Source: Scenedesmus sp. ARA3
Taxonomy: Eukaryota > Chlorophyta > Chlorophyceae > Sphaeropleales > Scenedesmaceae
DNA: 64,000 nt
NCBI GenBank assembly: GCA_004335835.1
Contig: RWJK01001407.1
Location: 64,685 to 128,684, forward strand
Reading direction: 5' to 3'
The position numbers were made by a program, and so were the translations under genes. Positions within the stretch are counted from its first letter, which is position 1; the number at the start of each line of letters is the position of its first letter. The notes below the pieces were generated by a model. That model saw nothing but the letters and a program-made list of their open reading frames with translations. It was not told the origin of the DNA and made no database searches. Of this stretch, positions 17,979-30,571 are shown piece after piece.

Positions 17979-20409
17979 GGTGGCTGGTTGGGTGTGTGCA
18001 GTGGCTGAGGTTGCGGGCTGCTGGCAGTGTGTAAGGATGCTGCGTCTGGCTGAGGCGATGCACGCCGTCACCAAGGACGCAGACATGTGAGGTGGCTGGT
18101 TGGGTGTGTACAGGTCGCAGGCTGCTGGCAGTGTGTAAGGGTGCAGCTCCTGGCTGAGGCGATGGGTGCGGTCACCAAGGACGCAGAAATGGAACGGTGG
18201 CACAAATGTGAAGTGGCCGGTTGCTAGAGTGAGGTGGCAGGCTGCCAACATTTTGCTGAGGTGTTGGCTGGGACTGGTTGAGGTGATGCTCACAGTGGCG
18301 AAGTGCACACAGATGTCAAGTGGCTGGTTTGATGTGTGCAGTGGCTGAGGCGATAGGTTACCGGTAGGTGCCAATGCAGCAGAAGAGCGTCTCGGCTGCT
18401 GCTGCATCTTGGTGTTGCTGGCAAAGTGCTGCAGCGGCGGTGTAGGTGCTGGTCGCATGCTTGCTGTGCATGCCGTGTTCTACAGTCGAAGTTGAGGGTG
18501 AACTTGATGGTCTGCACGTGCATTGTTGTGCGCCTAAAAGTGCTTCTGCAGGGCTATCCAGCAGTTGTAATGCTCCTGTGCTGCTTTTGCAGTCTCTCTG
18601 CATGCGGCAGTTTGCTCTGTTTGTCAGTTTGCAAGTTGAGCTGCAAGTTGAGCATGCTGCTGGCATAGGCTATTGAGGGAAGGCACCACATGTGTGCGCA
18701 GCTGTGACATGCCTACAACCCAAAGTTAACTTGTGCTGCAACTGCACAGCATCGACAGTTGCACTATGTGACGCACGTCAAGGCCACCCGGCTGCGTGTT
18801 GACTGGCATCAGTGCATGCCTGGTTGTGCCACAGCGGTTGTGACTCGACACTGACAGCCCGTGCTATGTTGCTATGTCAGTAGTGACTGTGTTTGGTGGC
18901 TGTGAAGAAATGCAGACCGCTGCCACACTGTCACTACTGGGTGTGCTGCTTCTCTACAAAGAGCTCAATGTCCTCTTTATCAAAACAGGCATCTTTGCAG
19001 TGAAGATGCACCTTGATGTGCACTCCTCAGTTGTCCCTCAGTTGCTGGCTTGACTGAACATGAGTGGCTGTGCAGCAGCACATGCATGTGAAACATCTAT
19101 TGCTCAAGCCTTGCTTGATTATGATTGTATGCAGGCTGGTTTGACTGCATGCAGATGGTGCAATGGCTTTCGCAAAGCATAGATGATGCTTTGATGCTGA
19201 CCAGCGTATGCGTGCACATGCTGTCAATGCACCCATGTCATGGCAGCACTCTGCAAGCCTGCATGTGGACAGAAGATGCATGCACACGTGCTTGTTGTGG
19301 TCTTTATGAGTGGCAAAGAGATGTTATCTTATAGGTGCTAGTTAGCACTGCACTGCTGGCACCAGACAGCAGCAGCATGCACTGAGCTCATTGCAACGAG
19401 CCTGGCTTTCCTGGTGTTGTGTCACCGGCTTTCCTGGTCACCAGGACCACCGGGTGTCACACCGCAAGTCAACTTGCGCAACGTTGCGCCGCCGGTTAGG
19501 TCATTAGGTCATGTGTGACAGCTGTCGCCGCGACTGCGGCAGCTATGCAAGCCTGAGGCTGTGCATTTCCAACGTTTTCCATGCTGCGTGGTGTTACCGT
19601 AACAGAGCCCGACGTTGAGATTGAAAACGTTTGATTAGACGATCATGGATCGTTGAGAGACAGCAGAAGTCCCCCTCTTTGCATGTGACTGGGAACTGGT
19701 TTTGTGTGTATGCCAGCAATGGAGGGCCTTCCCTACTTGTGCCCTCCAGGCTCTCGTTGCTCTCAGAGGAGAGGCTTCATGCTGTCTTGATTCTGTCACA
19801 GTAACACAACATCATGATCAAGGAGTGTAACACCATCTGCCAAGAAGGACACTGCTTGGAACTGGTCTTTTGAAGCTTTCAAGCTCATATATGTAGCGGG
19901 ATAGGGCTGTATCAAGACCTGCAGGAATGGCGCTGGCGCTCACTGCCATCACTACCACAGAACTGGTAACCCATAACCAGTTTGCTCACATCCCACTGGC
20001 TAGCCGCTGGCGATGCTGCGTGATGCGTCTCAGCACCTTGCGGCAGCAAGCACCATGGCTGCGCCAACCGTGCCGCTGCTGCGCTAACAAGGCCAACACG
20101 CGCGGCCCACCGTATCTGCATCATAGCAGAAGCTGACCAGCACATCTAAGTTCGTGGCTCTCATCACCATGTTGCCAATCAAGCAACGCAGCAGGTATCG
20201 AGATGCTGCATGGTCTCACACCATTAAAAGGTGAAGACAGCAATGCAGCTGCTGATACAACCTTTCTACGGATCACCATCCAGGCTGTCACAAGTCGTCA
20301 TCCCGCTGCTGCAGGTCCACCAGGTAGCACTGCATCGGCTCCATCTGCTACACTACCCTCACACAATGTAACAGCTTCTACACATTTAACAGTAACAAGT
20401 AACGCGCCA
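17979..20409. other. Convergent intergenic region with copies of the aminotransferase end
   Basis: Directly after the stop, GGCTGAGGCGATGCACGCCG and the following stop-codon context repeat at about 18049-18110 and 18151-18200, with weaker echoes to about 18350. From about 18400 to 20200 nothing is recognised on either strand. A partial copy of the F-box gene's last exon end (minus strand, coding MQCYLVDLQ) lies at about 20300-20345, just downstream of that gene's stop. Polyadenylation sites of both genes should lie here. Confidence 0.6.
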
Positions 20410-23400
20410 TCACAAATCCCCATCCAGGCGCTGCAGATCGACCAGGTAGCACTGCATCGGCTGCGCCACAAACACAAAGCCGCAGCTACCATCAGCATAT
20501 ACCCACAGCCGCCCCTCAACCCAATGCGCATTGCTGAACCCGTTTCCTGCAAGCCGGCCCTGCCCCCTGTATATGCTGACCACTCTACGGGCCTGCATGG
20601 CAGCCTCCCAAGCAGCAATGCCTGCAAGCTCCCGCCGCTGCTGCAGCTGAAGCGCAGAGAAGCCATCTGCCAAGCCCTGCAGGTCTTGCTGGAGGTCTGG
20701 GTGAGGTCCTTGATGGGGGTCTTGCTGCTGCTGCTGTTGGCCGAGCAGCTGCAGCGCGTGCTGTGGCGGCTGCTCCTGCTGCATGAGTGCTGCGATCACG
20801 TCACCTGCACAGCAGCACAGCACAGCATGTTCAAGCACCACCGCGCAGGCGTCAACTGGATCGATGAAAACAAAACCAATCAATTTGTTTAGAACTAACA
20901 AGCGCTGCCCTTGTAGGCATCTACTGGCCCGTAGCACGCATGCACAGCACCTCAATGCCTCACTCATGCGCAGCAGCTACAAGAGCCACACCCCCACCTG
21001 CTGCTTCATCTGCTGCTTCAGACTCTGCCAGCCTGTAGGCTGTAGCAGCAGCTGCTGCCACCATCTGCGGCCGCAGCTGCAGCCACGCCTGCTCTTCTGC
21101 TGGCCACGGCTGCTGCAGCGGCGCTGCTTGTGCCCTCCAAGTGACCTCGCCAGCAGGCACATTCACATCGCCTGCGATATTACATACATGCACAATGAGC
21201 GCAGCGGCAGCAATGGCTTGCAGTTGGCGCGGGCAATGCAGCAGTGCCTTGTGTGCAAGCTGCCCTTGTGTGCCTAGAGTGTGCATGCACAGGTGCGCCG
21301 GCACAGATGCACATGCACAAAAACCCTACCACAACCCTTGCAAATGCACACTCCCATAACGTGGGCCCTCCAAGTGACCTCGCCAGCAGGCACATTCACG
21401 TTGCCTGCATTGTCGTGTTCAGATTGGCACAGTTATACTTGCAGTCATGAGCGCAGCAGTAGAAATGGCTTGCGGGTGGCGCAGGCAGTACAGCAGTGGG
21501 GTGCGTGGCGAAGTGCCTGTTCTGAGCCGAGATTGGAGGCTTGCGCGCGTGCTCTGCAGATGCACGTGCACAAAATCATGCACCACGTCTGCAGACACCG
21601 CCTGTCATTCACCCAAAACATCCTGAGGACGGCAAGTGTGCGAGCGAGTATCTAAGCAGGGCCGCAGGAAACTGCTGCAGGGGCGCTTCTACAAGCAGAC
21701 CACAAACTACACCGGTCAGCTGGAATCTGCGGCCACATGCTCGCACATGCGGCCAGGCGCGCAGTCCTGCAAGCCCCGCCTGTTGGCTGGAGCCTGCCAC
21801 ACAAATTCCGGGTATGTAGGGCCTACATAAAATTCCTGCAAGTGTTCCTGCACGCCCGCCCACCTGTCAGCTTGGTGGCCACGATGTGCTCGGTGCACTG
21901 TGAGAAGTCCAGGCTCAGCGACAGCAGCTCACAGCCATGAGGCCCATACAGGCCCTTCCACAGCCCCACAAGCAAACCCTAAAACCACCGCGCATGTCAG
22001 CTGTGTGGCCACAAGAGTGCAGTTCTGCAAGCGCCCACCTATCTGGTAGATCCTGCAGCAGGGTTCCCACAAGCGTTCAACCTTCCAATCTCACATACAA
22101 GACACCCACCTGTGAGCTTGAGGTGGCCACGATGCGCGCGCCGCGCTGCATGAGATCCTGCAAGCCTTCCTGCAAGCGTTCCTGCAACCGTTCCTGCAAA
22201 CTTCGCCCATCTGTCAGCTTGGTGGCCACGATGCGCGCGCTGCGCAGCGAGAAATCCAGGCTCAGCGACAGCAGCTCGCAGCCATGAGGCCCATACAGGC
22301 CCTTCCACAGCCCAGCCAAACATCTTCTACCACCGCCGCTTTTGAAAACGACAGCATACCACAAGCATCTGCAACCCTGCCTACCTGTCAGCTTAGTGGC
22401 CACGATGCGCGCGCTGCGCTGCGAGAAGTCCAGGCTCAGCGACAGCAGCTCGCAGCCATGAGGCCCATACAGGCCCTTCCACAGTCCTGCAAGCCTGTGA
22501 GGGTGCTGGCTGCGCTGCTGCCGGCTGGGGCAGGGCACGCGGCTGAAGTGGTGCAGCAGCGGCGCGCGCGTGGCGCTGCTGCCACCGAAGCGGCGGCTGC
22601 GGCGGCCGGACTGCAATGCAGAGAAACAGCAGCAGTGACAAATGACAGCGTGGTTGGTGCCTGAAAAAAGCAGAGAACAGAAAGTCATCAAGAGTGGCGA
22701 GACAATTGCCCCGCGTGTTTGCTGGGGTGCTGGCTGCACTGCTGCCGGCTAGGGCAGGCCATGCGGCTGAAGTGGTGCAGCAGCGGCGCGCGGTTAGCGC
22801 TGCTGCCGCCGGAGAGGTCTGCGGCGGCCGAACTGCACCGGGGAACACAACGCAGCAGCAACACGCATCAGGCCACGTCAAGAAACCAGAACTTTGTGCC
22901 GCTGTGAAACAGACGAGCTGCACACATGAGTGGTGCAGCGCTTGAAGGCAAAACAATGTGTTGTCAAATCAAATAAAAAGGAGCCGCGACTTCTGCACCG
23001 TGCCCTGCATTGGTCGCAGCAGCCATGTCGGCGCCAAAAGCTACGCCACAAACAACGTACGCACCAGTGGCGCAGCAGCTAACGCCACTCGTACGGCATT
23101 GCTGCCAACACGCAGTGCATATGATGCACTCTAGCAGGCTACATGTTGTGCAGCGCCAGCAAGTCACGCGTTATTCTGCCAGCTTCCTATGCAATACTAT
23201 TTGTCACGTTGTTATTTTCAGCATCCCAAACGCCGCACCTTCTGCACCGTGCCTTGCATAAATCGCAGCAGCTCGTAGCCGAAGCCGGATGATGCCCCGG
23301 GGCTGCTGCCCAGCGGCGCCGCCACACACGCAGCAGCCTCGGCAGCAGACACGCGCAAGCTGCTGCCTCCCCCTGCAGGCAGGCAGGCAGGCAGGGAGGC

Positions 23401-25128
23401 AGGCAGGCACAGAGTGTTGGTGAACTGCCCAGCAGCGCCGCCACACACGCTGTGCAGCTGCAGATGTGCAGCTGCACCAGCAGCCACAGCTGCAGCACCT
23501 GCAGCCCAGACACAAGCCGCAACCAATACTCTGCTGCTGCTGCTGCTGCTGCTCACCTAGAGGCGAGCCGCCGCTGCAGTGCAGCTCCCTGCTGCTGCCG
23601 TAGTCCCTCAGCATGCACTTGGTGCCTCCCACAACCAAGTCCCCTTCAAACCTTGCGTGGCCGGGGCCCAGCATGCAGAGCCACAAGTATGCATTTGCAC
23701 GCGCAGAGGCAACTCTGCCGCACATCGCAACACCAGCACCGCCAGCTACAGTCCATATATAGGCCTCAAATCCACATCTCTGTTGCTGCTGCTCACCTGG
23801 AGGCGAGCCGCCGCTGCAGTGCAGCTCCCTGCTGCTGCCGTAGTCCCTCAGCACACACTTGGTGCCTCCAACCACCAAGTCCCCTTCAAACCTCGCATGG
23901 CCTGGGCCCAACATGCAGAGCCGCTCGTGTGCAATGTCTGTGGTGTACCGCCTGCATGGCTGCAGCCGCACAACTTCTATGCCGCTGGGGGCCCAGCGGA
24001 AGGAGAAGAGGGCACCTGCTGGGCTGTCTGCCTCGCCTGCTTGGTGCCACACACCCACGAAGCTGCTGTAGGTGGTGAGCAGCGGGTACAGCTGCCTGCA
24101 GGAAAAAAGGCAGGGATTTCACTGTTTGGTGAAGGGCCGAGGGTTGCATGCTGTGTTTGCAGGTGGGTCTGGGTGCGGCAAAAGCTACCACTGCGCAGCT
24201 GTGAACGGTGTATATTTGCTTAAAGACCACCCTGAGGTGTTGTGCATGCGTCAGCGCACATGTTACAACAAGACTTTGTGTAGTCTTAAGACTTTGTGTA
24301 GTCTTAAGAGAGTGGCAGGACTGCCCTTGATGGGTGACACACTGTTGTGCATTGTTTGAGCTGTTGTGCATGCGTCAGCGTTAACAAACTTTACAGTGTT
24401 GCCAACAGCAGGTTGCATCAGTGACTAATGGTATATATAACATAATAAACTCTTGCTGAGTGTTTGTTTGGCAGGATTTGAAGGGCAAATACTGTGGGTG
24501 GTGTCTGACAAGCACCTGGGGCAGAGCGCCGTCCCAGAAGCAAACAGCACTCGCAACACCATGTGCATGCAGGTGCAGCTAGTGAAGTTGTACGTGACGT
24601 GTTACGTGATATGATTAAGTATGCGCTCCCCTCTGTGGCAGCCATAACTGATGGTGGCACTGTTGCAGGCGCACTGCTGCAGGCATTGGAGCCCAAGCAA
24701 ACCAGTTCCTCTGCTGCAGCACAGCCATTGAACAGCTTGACCGTCCTTTGCTGAAACGCACCTAAACTGCTGACTAACGCTCAGGATAAACCTTGGCAAA
24801 CCTTTTGCATCCCAAAGGATCGTTGCTTGATGCATCAATTGTGGTGCTAACACCATGCATGGTCCCACCTGTATGACAGGGGTGTGCTGCTGCTGCTCCT
24901 GCCTGCCACCCACTCCTCCACTTGAGTGCATGCCCCAAACTCCTGTTGGCATATGGCAGACCATACCACTTGATCGTTTTCAGTAAGCTGCCTGAGTCGT
25001 TTGCTGGCAGCTGACAGAGCTACCACATCCCTCGGACACAGAAAACGCAGCAGCAGGCCATGAAGAACGTCAAGAGGAAAATCACTTATGCACGGAGCAT
25101 AATTATCAAGTGACAAGCCGATCGCCAT
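20410..25128 (-). CDS. F-box protein of the FBXO31 / plant F-box substrate-receptor type
   Basis: Likely a substrate receptor of an SCF ubiquitin ligase. Exons on the minus strand: 25128-24869, 24095-23797, 23372-23239, 22610-22385, 21171-20998, 20804-20410; 1488 bases, 495 residues, all phases matching. The ATG at 25128 is the first in frame. Residues about 17-60 form the F-box (DFPLDVLHGLLLRFLCPRDV then LSAASKRLRQL and VVWSAICQQEF). The next exon holds LYPLLTTYSSFVGVWHQ. The family core follows: GLWKGLYGPHGCELLSLSLD, then KLTGDVNVPAGEVTW, and a C-terminal block RGQGRLAGNGFSNAHWVEG with GSCGFVFV. A Gln-rich linker of about 40 residues precedes the last block. Introns 2-4 hold duplicated exon ends. 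The assignment rests on motif memory of the FBXO31-like family. Target unknown. Confidence 0.85.
21370..21430 (-). repeat. Copy of the F-box gene exon 5 start
   Basis: On the minus strand, AACGTGAATGTGCCTGCTGG and the following GCGAGGTCACTTGGAGGGC duplicate the start of exon 5 (coding NVPAGEVTW). The genuine exon begins at 21171. An acceptor-like AG precedes the copy (TGCAGGCAACG). Confidence 0.85.
21865..22315 (-). repeat. Copies of the F-box gene exon 4 donor end
   Basis: Two long copies (about 21868-21965 and 22205-22315) and one short copy (about 22110-22155) repeat the roughly 105 bases of exon 4 that encode GLWKGLYGPHGCELLSLSLD through VATKLT, with variants of the donor. The genuine exon 4 end is at 22385. 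The two long copies are close to the exon and open over its length. Confidence 0.9.
22720..23035 (-). repeat. Copies of exon 4 start and exon 3 end in intron 3 of the F-box gene
   Basis: About 22725-22850 repeats the exon 4 start (GGCAGCAGCGC, CACCACTTCAGCCGC and CCGGCAGCAG blocks on the minus strand). About 22984-23030 repeats the exon 3 end (CAGGGCACGGTGCAGAAGTC). Acceptor-type and donor-type copies flank each other in the order expected if each lies beside its own exon. Confidence 0.75.
23430..23700 (-). repeat. Copies of exon 2 end and exon 3 start in intron 2 of the F-box gene
   Basis: About 23562-23690 repeats some 125 bases of exon 2 (coding RLCMLGPGHARFEGDLVVGG and the SSRELHCSGG end) including a GTGAGC donor. 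About 23430-23470 repeats a stretch of exon 3 (GCGTGTGTGGCGGCG). The genuine exon 2 donor is at 23796. Confidence 0.85.
24096..24868. other. Intron 1 of the F-box gene
   Basis: This 773-base intron holds no convincing exon. A short direct repeat of AAGACTTTGTGTAGTCTT (two units, about 24272-24308) is the only structure seen. It is the only long intron of this gene without obvious exon copies. Confidence 0.6.
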
Positions 25129-26391
25129 GCTGCTCGCTGACGTGTTGTCAAACAACTGCAAGTTGGTGTGGTGCAGTGGTGGCCTCGCGCCACCAGGCAA
25201 ACTGGTCTCACGCCAAATTTGCTGAGCCACAGGTAAAAAACGTCAAGAAGGAGAGCACCTTGACACAGTTGCGCCTATGGCAGAAACCTGGACCCTGCTA
25301 CCTGGCAGACACTGTGAGCTGGCTGTTGTTGGGCAGGTCTTGGGCTACCAGCACCATGATGAAGGCTAAGACCGTCCTTGAACAGCTTGCAACAGTCTGT
25401 ACAGCATTGGTTACTGAAATTGCAGAGTACTGTGCTTTGACAAGCACAACAGATGTGCTGCAATCTGCACTGTGCTTGCAGGAAGCAGCAACCCGGGTCA
25501 CTGACGCATACAGTGACTTCTGGGTTGTGCAACTGAGGACAGCAGGCCTCCTGAAAGTCACGGATAGCATCTGTTACACAGAAAGCAGTGCCAGCATGCA
25601 CAGCAACTGCTTCACTTTCACCTTATAACCTGTCATGAACTCTCAGCAACCTTAAGGCCAGCAACCAGTACAGCAAAAAAAGGAAGCTGCACTGAAACCA
25701 AGGAAAAGCTACAGCACAAACATATAGAACTATGATTGCCTGCAATGCATTCGCAGCAAAGCAGCAACACCTGACCTTCATAGCAGTACGTTACTCCGCC
25801 TCCCGTTCAAACCTGACTACTGTCATTCAAGCAGGTTGCAGCAGCCCCGGGCACTCTTAGCGCTACTGACGCAAGCAAACAAACCCAGCTGCTGCCCCTG
25901 CTACTGACAAAACAAGGATATAACTTTGTGCATGATTGAACTGCAGTGTAGCTGCACAGCAAGGGGTCTCTCATCAAGTTCCATGACAAGATGACAAGAA
26001 CCCAAACGTGATGCAGCTCATGCACAAACCTCTTGAGGCATTCACACACGTTTCTATGAAAACATGCACATTCAGAAGCAGCTGCAGCAGGCAGCACGGC
26101 ACAACATGCAATGCAACCAGCCCTTGCCAAAACCACATGCCATGCTTACAAGACATGCAGTGATGGCCTTTACATACCCGCCCTGTACCAGGAGAGATGC
26201 CTGCATCCGATGGCTCGCATCCACAGCAGACATGGACTCCTCTAACGTCATTGTCAGCACCACTGACAGCAGCAGCACTGACCATGAGGGGTGCCAGCAT
26301 AAGCCATGTCATGCTGCTAAGCTACTCCATCATCACATCAGCGCATCGTGCTGCTGCGCCGCGCAGCGCGTTCCCTGTGTACATGAGCTCC
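25129..26391. other. Intergenic region upstream of the F-box gene
   Basis: About 1.26 kb between the F-box start codon and the end of the next minus-strand gene. A plus-strand open frame from about 25260 to 25627 contains an unfamiliar hydrophilic stretch (KAKTVLEQLATVCTALVTEI). Its reverse strand is open too and no family was recognised, so it is not called as a gene. The F-box promoter and the MARVEL-like gene's 3' end should lie here. Confidence 0.4.
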
Positions 26392-27508
26392 TCACACAAT
26401 GGCAGGGGCCGTGCCCATCGGGTACCTCTTTGAGCCTGCAGGACACGCACGGAACAAGTAAGTCATGGGTTAGAACCTAATGCAAAAGCACAGATGAGGG
26501 ACTGATAGCATAACCAAGACATGGCTACTCGTTCAAGCCGTTGCAGAGGTGCTGTTCACTTGGTGAGCAGCATGTGTACAGCCTGCATGAGTAAGTTCAA
26601 CCCTGCCACTGCTGTTCTTTGCTTGCTCATGAGCAGCTTCTGCTGTCCCACAAGGCTGACAAAACATGCCCTCACCGCCAGAGAAGCCCTCTCCGCGCCT
26701 CATCTCAATGATGGAAATGGCCAGGCTGGCAATCCACAGCAGCCAAGACAGCCAGGCAAAAGCCTGCGCTGTGATGAACACGTCGCAGCGGGTGAACCGC
26801 GCATCGAAGTCCTTGTACTTGCAGGGCTGGTATGCTGCAAAAGATGCAGCCGCTGCCATCCAGAAGATGACCCACAGGCCGTTGATCAGAACCTCTACTA
26901 GGCCAGAGAACGTGCGCTTGAGGCCCTCAACACAGCAGACAATGGCATAGAAGGTTGCCAGCAGGAACGCCAGCACGCCTGTGAAGACCATGAAGCGCAC
27001 AGCTGACAGGATTGAGGTGTCTGGACTTGGCCAGTTCTGGTTAAGCGAAGCTGCTGCTGCAAAGGCGATGAGCGCAAAAACGATCTTGCAGCAGCAGCAG
27101 CAGCAACAGGGACAGGCAAGGCGGGTAAGCATGCATGTAAGGTATGCAAGCATGACGTGCAGTGGACGCTACTGCATCACTGATATGGAAGTCAGCTGAT
27201 GTTAGGGTGGCTGCCATGCCCCGTGGTAAGCTCACGCGGCCTAGCTGCCAGCAGCAGCAGGGCAGAAGCGGGTGCAGTGGTTGCACCAGACCATCGACAC
27301 GTTAAGCTATGCGGGACCTTGCCGGTACTCTAAGACACTTAAGTATGTATGATTAACTGCTATTTCGCCACAGGAGGGCAAGGATACGCCCCACTGAGGC
27401 ATCACACGTCGCTGCCTACGCCTGGCTCCAACACAGGCTACCCAGCTGCCGTGTGCATACCTGGGCTAGCCGCAAAACCAGCTTCGAGACGTGGGCGCAG
27501 TTCGCCAT
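26392..27508 (-). CDS. Small four-helix MARVEL-like membrane protein
   Basis: Exons on the minus strand: 27508-27461, 27084-26676, 26435-26392; 501 bases, 166 residues, phases matching. The start exon encodes 16 residues (MANCAHVSKLVLRLAQ) and runs straight into the first hydrophobic helix (IVFALIAFAAAAS). Three more follow: FMVFTGVLAFLLATFYAIVC, then LINGLWVIFWMAAAASFAAY, then FAWLSWLLWIASLAISIIEM. A Cys-containing, charged loop (CKYKDFDARFTRC) lies between helices 3 and 4. The four-helix layout and short tails resemble MARVEL-domain proteins of vesicle or junction membranes, so a membrane-trafficking role is inferred only from fold. CASP-like or another tetraspan family is the alternative. 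The short last exon encodes a basic tail (SKRYPMGTAP). No exon copies were seen in its introns. Confidence 0.75.
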
Positions 27509-29025
27509 GATTGGTGCTGCTGAGGGCTTCAGCGATGTACGTGCGCCTGTTGTTGAGTCGAGGGCTGCGAAACAAGGATGAACTCTTTTCGCAAGCGCCA
27601 ATAAGAAACTTGCATATGGTGACAAATAGATCACAGTATGCAGCACAAGCTCTTGACTATGATGTATCAACGTATGACACAGGGGTTCTGCTGTAGGTTT
27701 GACTGCAGTGATGCCCTTCACTATGGGTCAGCAATGAAAGGCGTGCATCTCATTCTTGTTGCATGTTTCATTGAAACCTACAGGACTATGCAGCGGCGCC
27801 CAGTCGTGCAGCTGTGACTCCCTGTGTCTTGGTCAGATGACTGTCCACTGTCACCACACAGTCATACACTCCACATGTACACGAGTTGCCCGGATGAAGT
27901 TCAAAACTTACACACATACATCTGCCAACATGATCACATGTTCTGTAACATGGAAACCATCATGCTGCCGATCAAGCCCTAGAGGCCCAAAAACCTGTCC
28001 AGATACGCAGCTGCAGCTGCCTCACCGAGTCAGGCTGTATGCTTACGAACAGAGACTATATCATAGAGACGCCACAGGCAATAGATCTGAGAAAGTGAAA
28101 GATCCTGTGCCTGCACATGCGGCACCACATGCTCCTAGACAGTGGAAACACCCAAACTGGCATGCTAGTGACACGCGCCCTGATCGAGCAGATGCGTGAC
28201 ACACATTGCGCAAAAGGGTTGATACAGCACCCAAAATCCTTGAAAGCGCACTTGCTGCTGCACACGCATAGAATCCTATGCGTCAGGCTGTAAGCTGAGC
28301 AGCATGTGAGCATGCTCACCAACGCTTGCAGGCAAGCAGCCGCCTGCAGGAAGGTTCAAAGCAGCTTCCTGCAGCCCTGTATACTGCTGCACACCAGTTG
28401 CCTATCTGTAACAGCTGATGCCCATGTCACACTTGCTTGCTGCATGCAACGCTGGCATATAGCGCATGCCAATCCATGTTATGCTACAAAACTGCACGCA
28501 CAGCTGCGATGCATCATTAATGCACGCTGGGAGTGATATCACTACTAATACAATTCAGCACTGCCCCACTGCTGTGGCAGCGCTGCCTTCAGGCGGATAC
28601 AAATACACTGGAAAAACGTGGTGCAGTACAACTCAGCACAGCGGCACAGCACACACACGCACTCAGCTGAAAGCCACAACTGCTCCTTACTCTACAACAA
28701 CTCGATACAGCACTGCCGTTGTTTCCACTCAATGTGTACAATTGAATGTGTACAAACATCGCAGTGTGTTGCATCCCTCTGCCATCTCACGAACCATCTT
28801 GAATGCTGCTGGCGAGCGCCAGCGACAACTGAACACGACCACTCAGCAACCAGGCTGCAACGCAACTGCTTATGCAAGCGTCTGCAGCAACTGGATATGC
28901 CCATGCCTTGTTGCACAGAGTGCATAAAAGCACAGATTCACGCCTGTGCTGCTGCTGCACTCGCTGACACAGCCAAACAAAAACACCAGGCTGCAGCAGT
29001 GCAGCAGTGCAGCGTGCTAGCTGTG
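27509..29025. other. Intergenic region between MARVEL-like gene and lipase
   Basis: About 1.5 kb upstream of the MARVEL-like gene and downstream of the lipase, both on the minus strand. Open frames on both strands are short and show no recognisable motifs. No tRNA or repeat array was seen. Confidence 0.4.
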
Positions 29026-30571
29026 TCAGCACTCGCCGCCACGGTACATGTGTGCGCCCATATACACCAGATGGTCAGCCACAGACGTGCACAGACCCAG
29101 CCGGCACGCTGCGTTATGGCAGGAAGGGTCCTCCCCTGTATCATCACACACCACGATGCGCTGCTGCACGCCTGCAGGACCATCATCAACATCCACCAGC
29201 CACACCTCCCGCGAGACATGCCTGAACCCCAGCAGCTGCGGCGGCACAGACGGCACGATATCCCTGCCATGCGTAAAGCGCCACGACTCGGAGACCTTCT
29301 GCGAAAAGAACTCCGAAAACACGGAGTTCCCAACGCGCGGCGAGCCGAACGTATAGACTTTAACGTCCTGCAAGCCATACATGATCTGCAGATCAAGCGC
29401 TGCTAGGTGTGCAAGTGCACCACCCATGCTGTGGCCTAAAACATACGTGGGGCCGCGCGGGTGCAGCTTTAGAAGCTCTCCAAAAGCTGCATGGAAGGTG
29501 CTGGCCATGCTGCTGCTGTTCCACAGGATCAGGAAGCCGGAGTGCAGGCGTAACGCTGGCGGCGCGCCGTCCACTGGGTAGGTGGCATCTGCAACAGCAG
29601 GAGTGGTTTCAGCCGTAAGCAAAGGCCAGCGTGTGAGATGCAGAGGGTGCTGACGGCAGTTACAGGTGCATGCTGCTGTGCATGCACATTGGTGGAGATA
29701 CCATGAACTCTAAATTGCGTGTAAGCAGGTGCGTGGCGAAGCGTTCAGTGGGACCCTGCATGACGCTGCTGGGCTTTGCGCAACATTGCCATAATCCCGC
29801 GCATGCAAACACGCATGCAGTGACAAGCTGCTGCTGACACCCCAAGCACCGAGTACAGTGCACGGTATGCTAGTATGCATTGTGACACGCATGCTGACAT
29901 AGCAGAGGGCTGGACATAACCATGGAAGCATTCTGATAACATCACGACCATGCTGCTGCTGCCGCTGCTGCTTTTCCTGCCATACATACCACCCGCCGCC
30001 CACCTGTGCGCCATGCTCGCATGTTCTCTGCCCAGTTGTACCAGCTGCTGCTGTCAGTGCCGCGAAACACTATGACCTTAGCTCCCATGGATGGCCAGTA
30101 CCCGATATAGCCAAGCAGGTCCCAAGATGCATCAAAGTGGACCAGGTAGGGCTCGAAATCTGGCAGCTGCGCGCAGCGAGTGCAGTTCCAGTTGGCGACA
30201 TCGTCCAATGCTGCGCAGTAAGAGATGGACTGCAGCTGCGCCAGCTTTGCTGCTTTGAGAGGGTCAAACCCTGCTGACTTTTCGGGGCGTTGTAACGAAG
30301 TATGTGCTGCTCTGCGTCCAATTGCGCTGTCTGCTGAGAAGACTGTGTGCACTGCTGGGTTGGCCAGGGGCCCCTGCTGCTGATCCTGCGCTGCTGCTGG
30401 CAGGCCCAAGTCCGCAACTAAGGGGTCCGCAAGGCTCGAACGGTCTGACAGTAGGCCATTCATCCCGCTGGAAAGCATCAGCTGCGTCTGCAAGTCCCCA
30501 GGGAGCCTAGCACAGCAGGCTGGGCCCACCACTAGCAGCAGGGCGAGGGCCAGCAAAGCTGGCCCCCGCAT
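29026..30571 (-). CDS. Secreted class 3 (fungal-type) lipase
   Basis: Probably hydrolyses acylglycerols or other acyl esters outside the cell or in the secretory route. Exons on the minus strand: 30571-30004 and 29588-29026; 1131 bases, 376 residues, in phase. The ATG at 30571 gives a signal peptide (MRGPALLALALLLVVGPACC, then A). The oxyanion-side strand VIVFRGTDSSSWYNW precedes the nucleophile elbow GHSMGGALAH with Ser243. The acid is Asp299 in RDIVPSVPP and the base is His362 in ADHLVYMG, matching the class 3 order Ser-Asp-His. Several cysteines in the last 40 residues (CHNAACRLGLC, and Cys376 at the end) suggest disulphides and fit secretion. The intron (29589-30003) has no exon copies. 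The first 60 residues after the signal peptide are unlike anything recognised. Confidence 0.92.

Noticed and set aside
20203..20892. Plus-strand open frame of about 230 codons
   Set aside because: It lies antisense to the last exon of the F-box gene and has no recognisable motif; the minus frame carries the conserved GSCGFVFV block.
25260..25627. Plus-strand open frame upstream of the F-box gene
   Set aside because: Looks somewhat protein-like, but the opposite strand is also open, no family is recognised and no splice partners were found. Kept only as a note in the intergenic entry.
28618..29406. Plus-strand frame of over 250 codons
   Set aside because: Its second half is the reverse strand of the lipase exon with the Ser-Asp-His motifs; the first half is rich in His, Thr and Cys with no motif.
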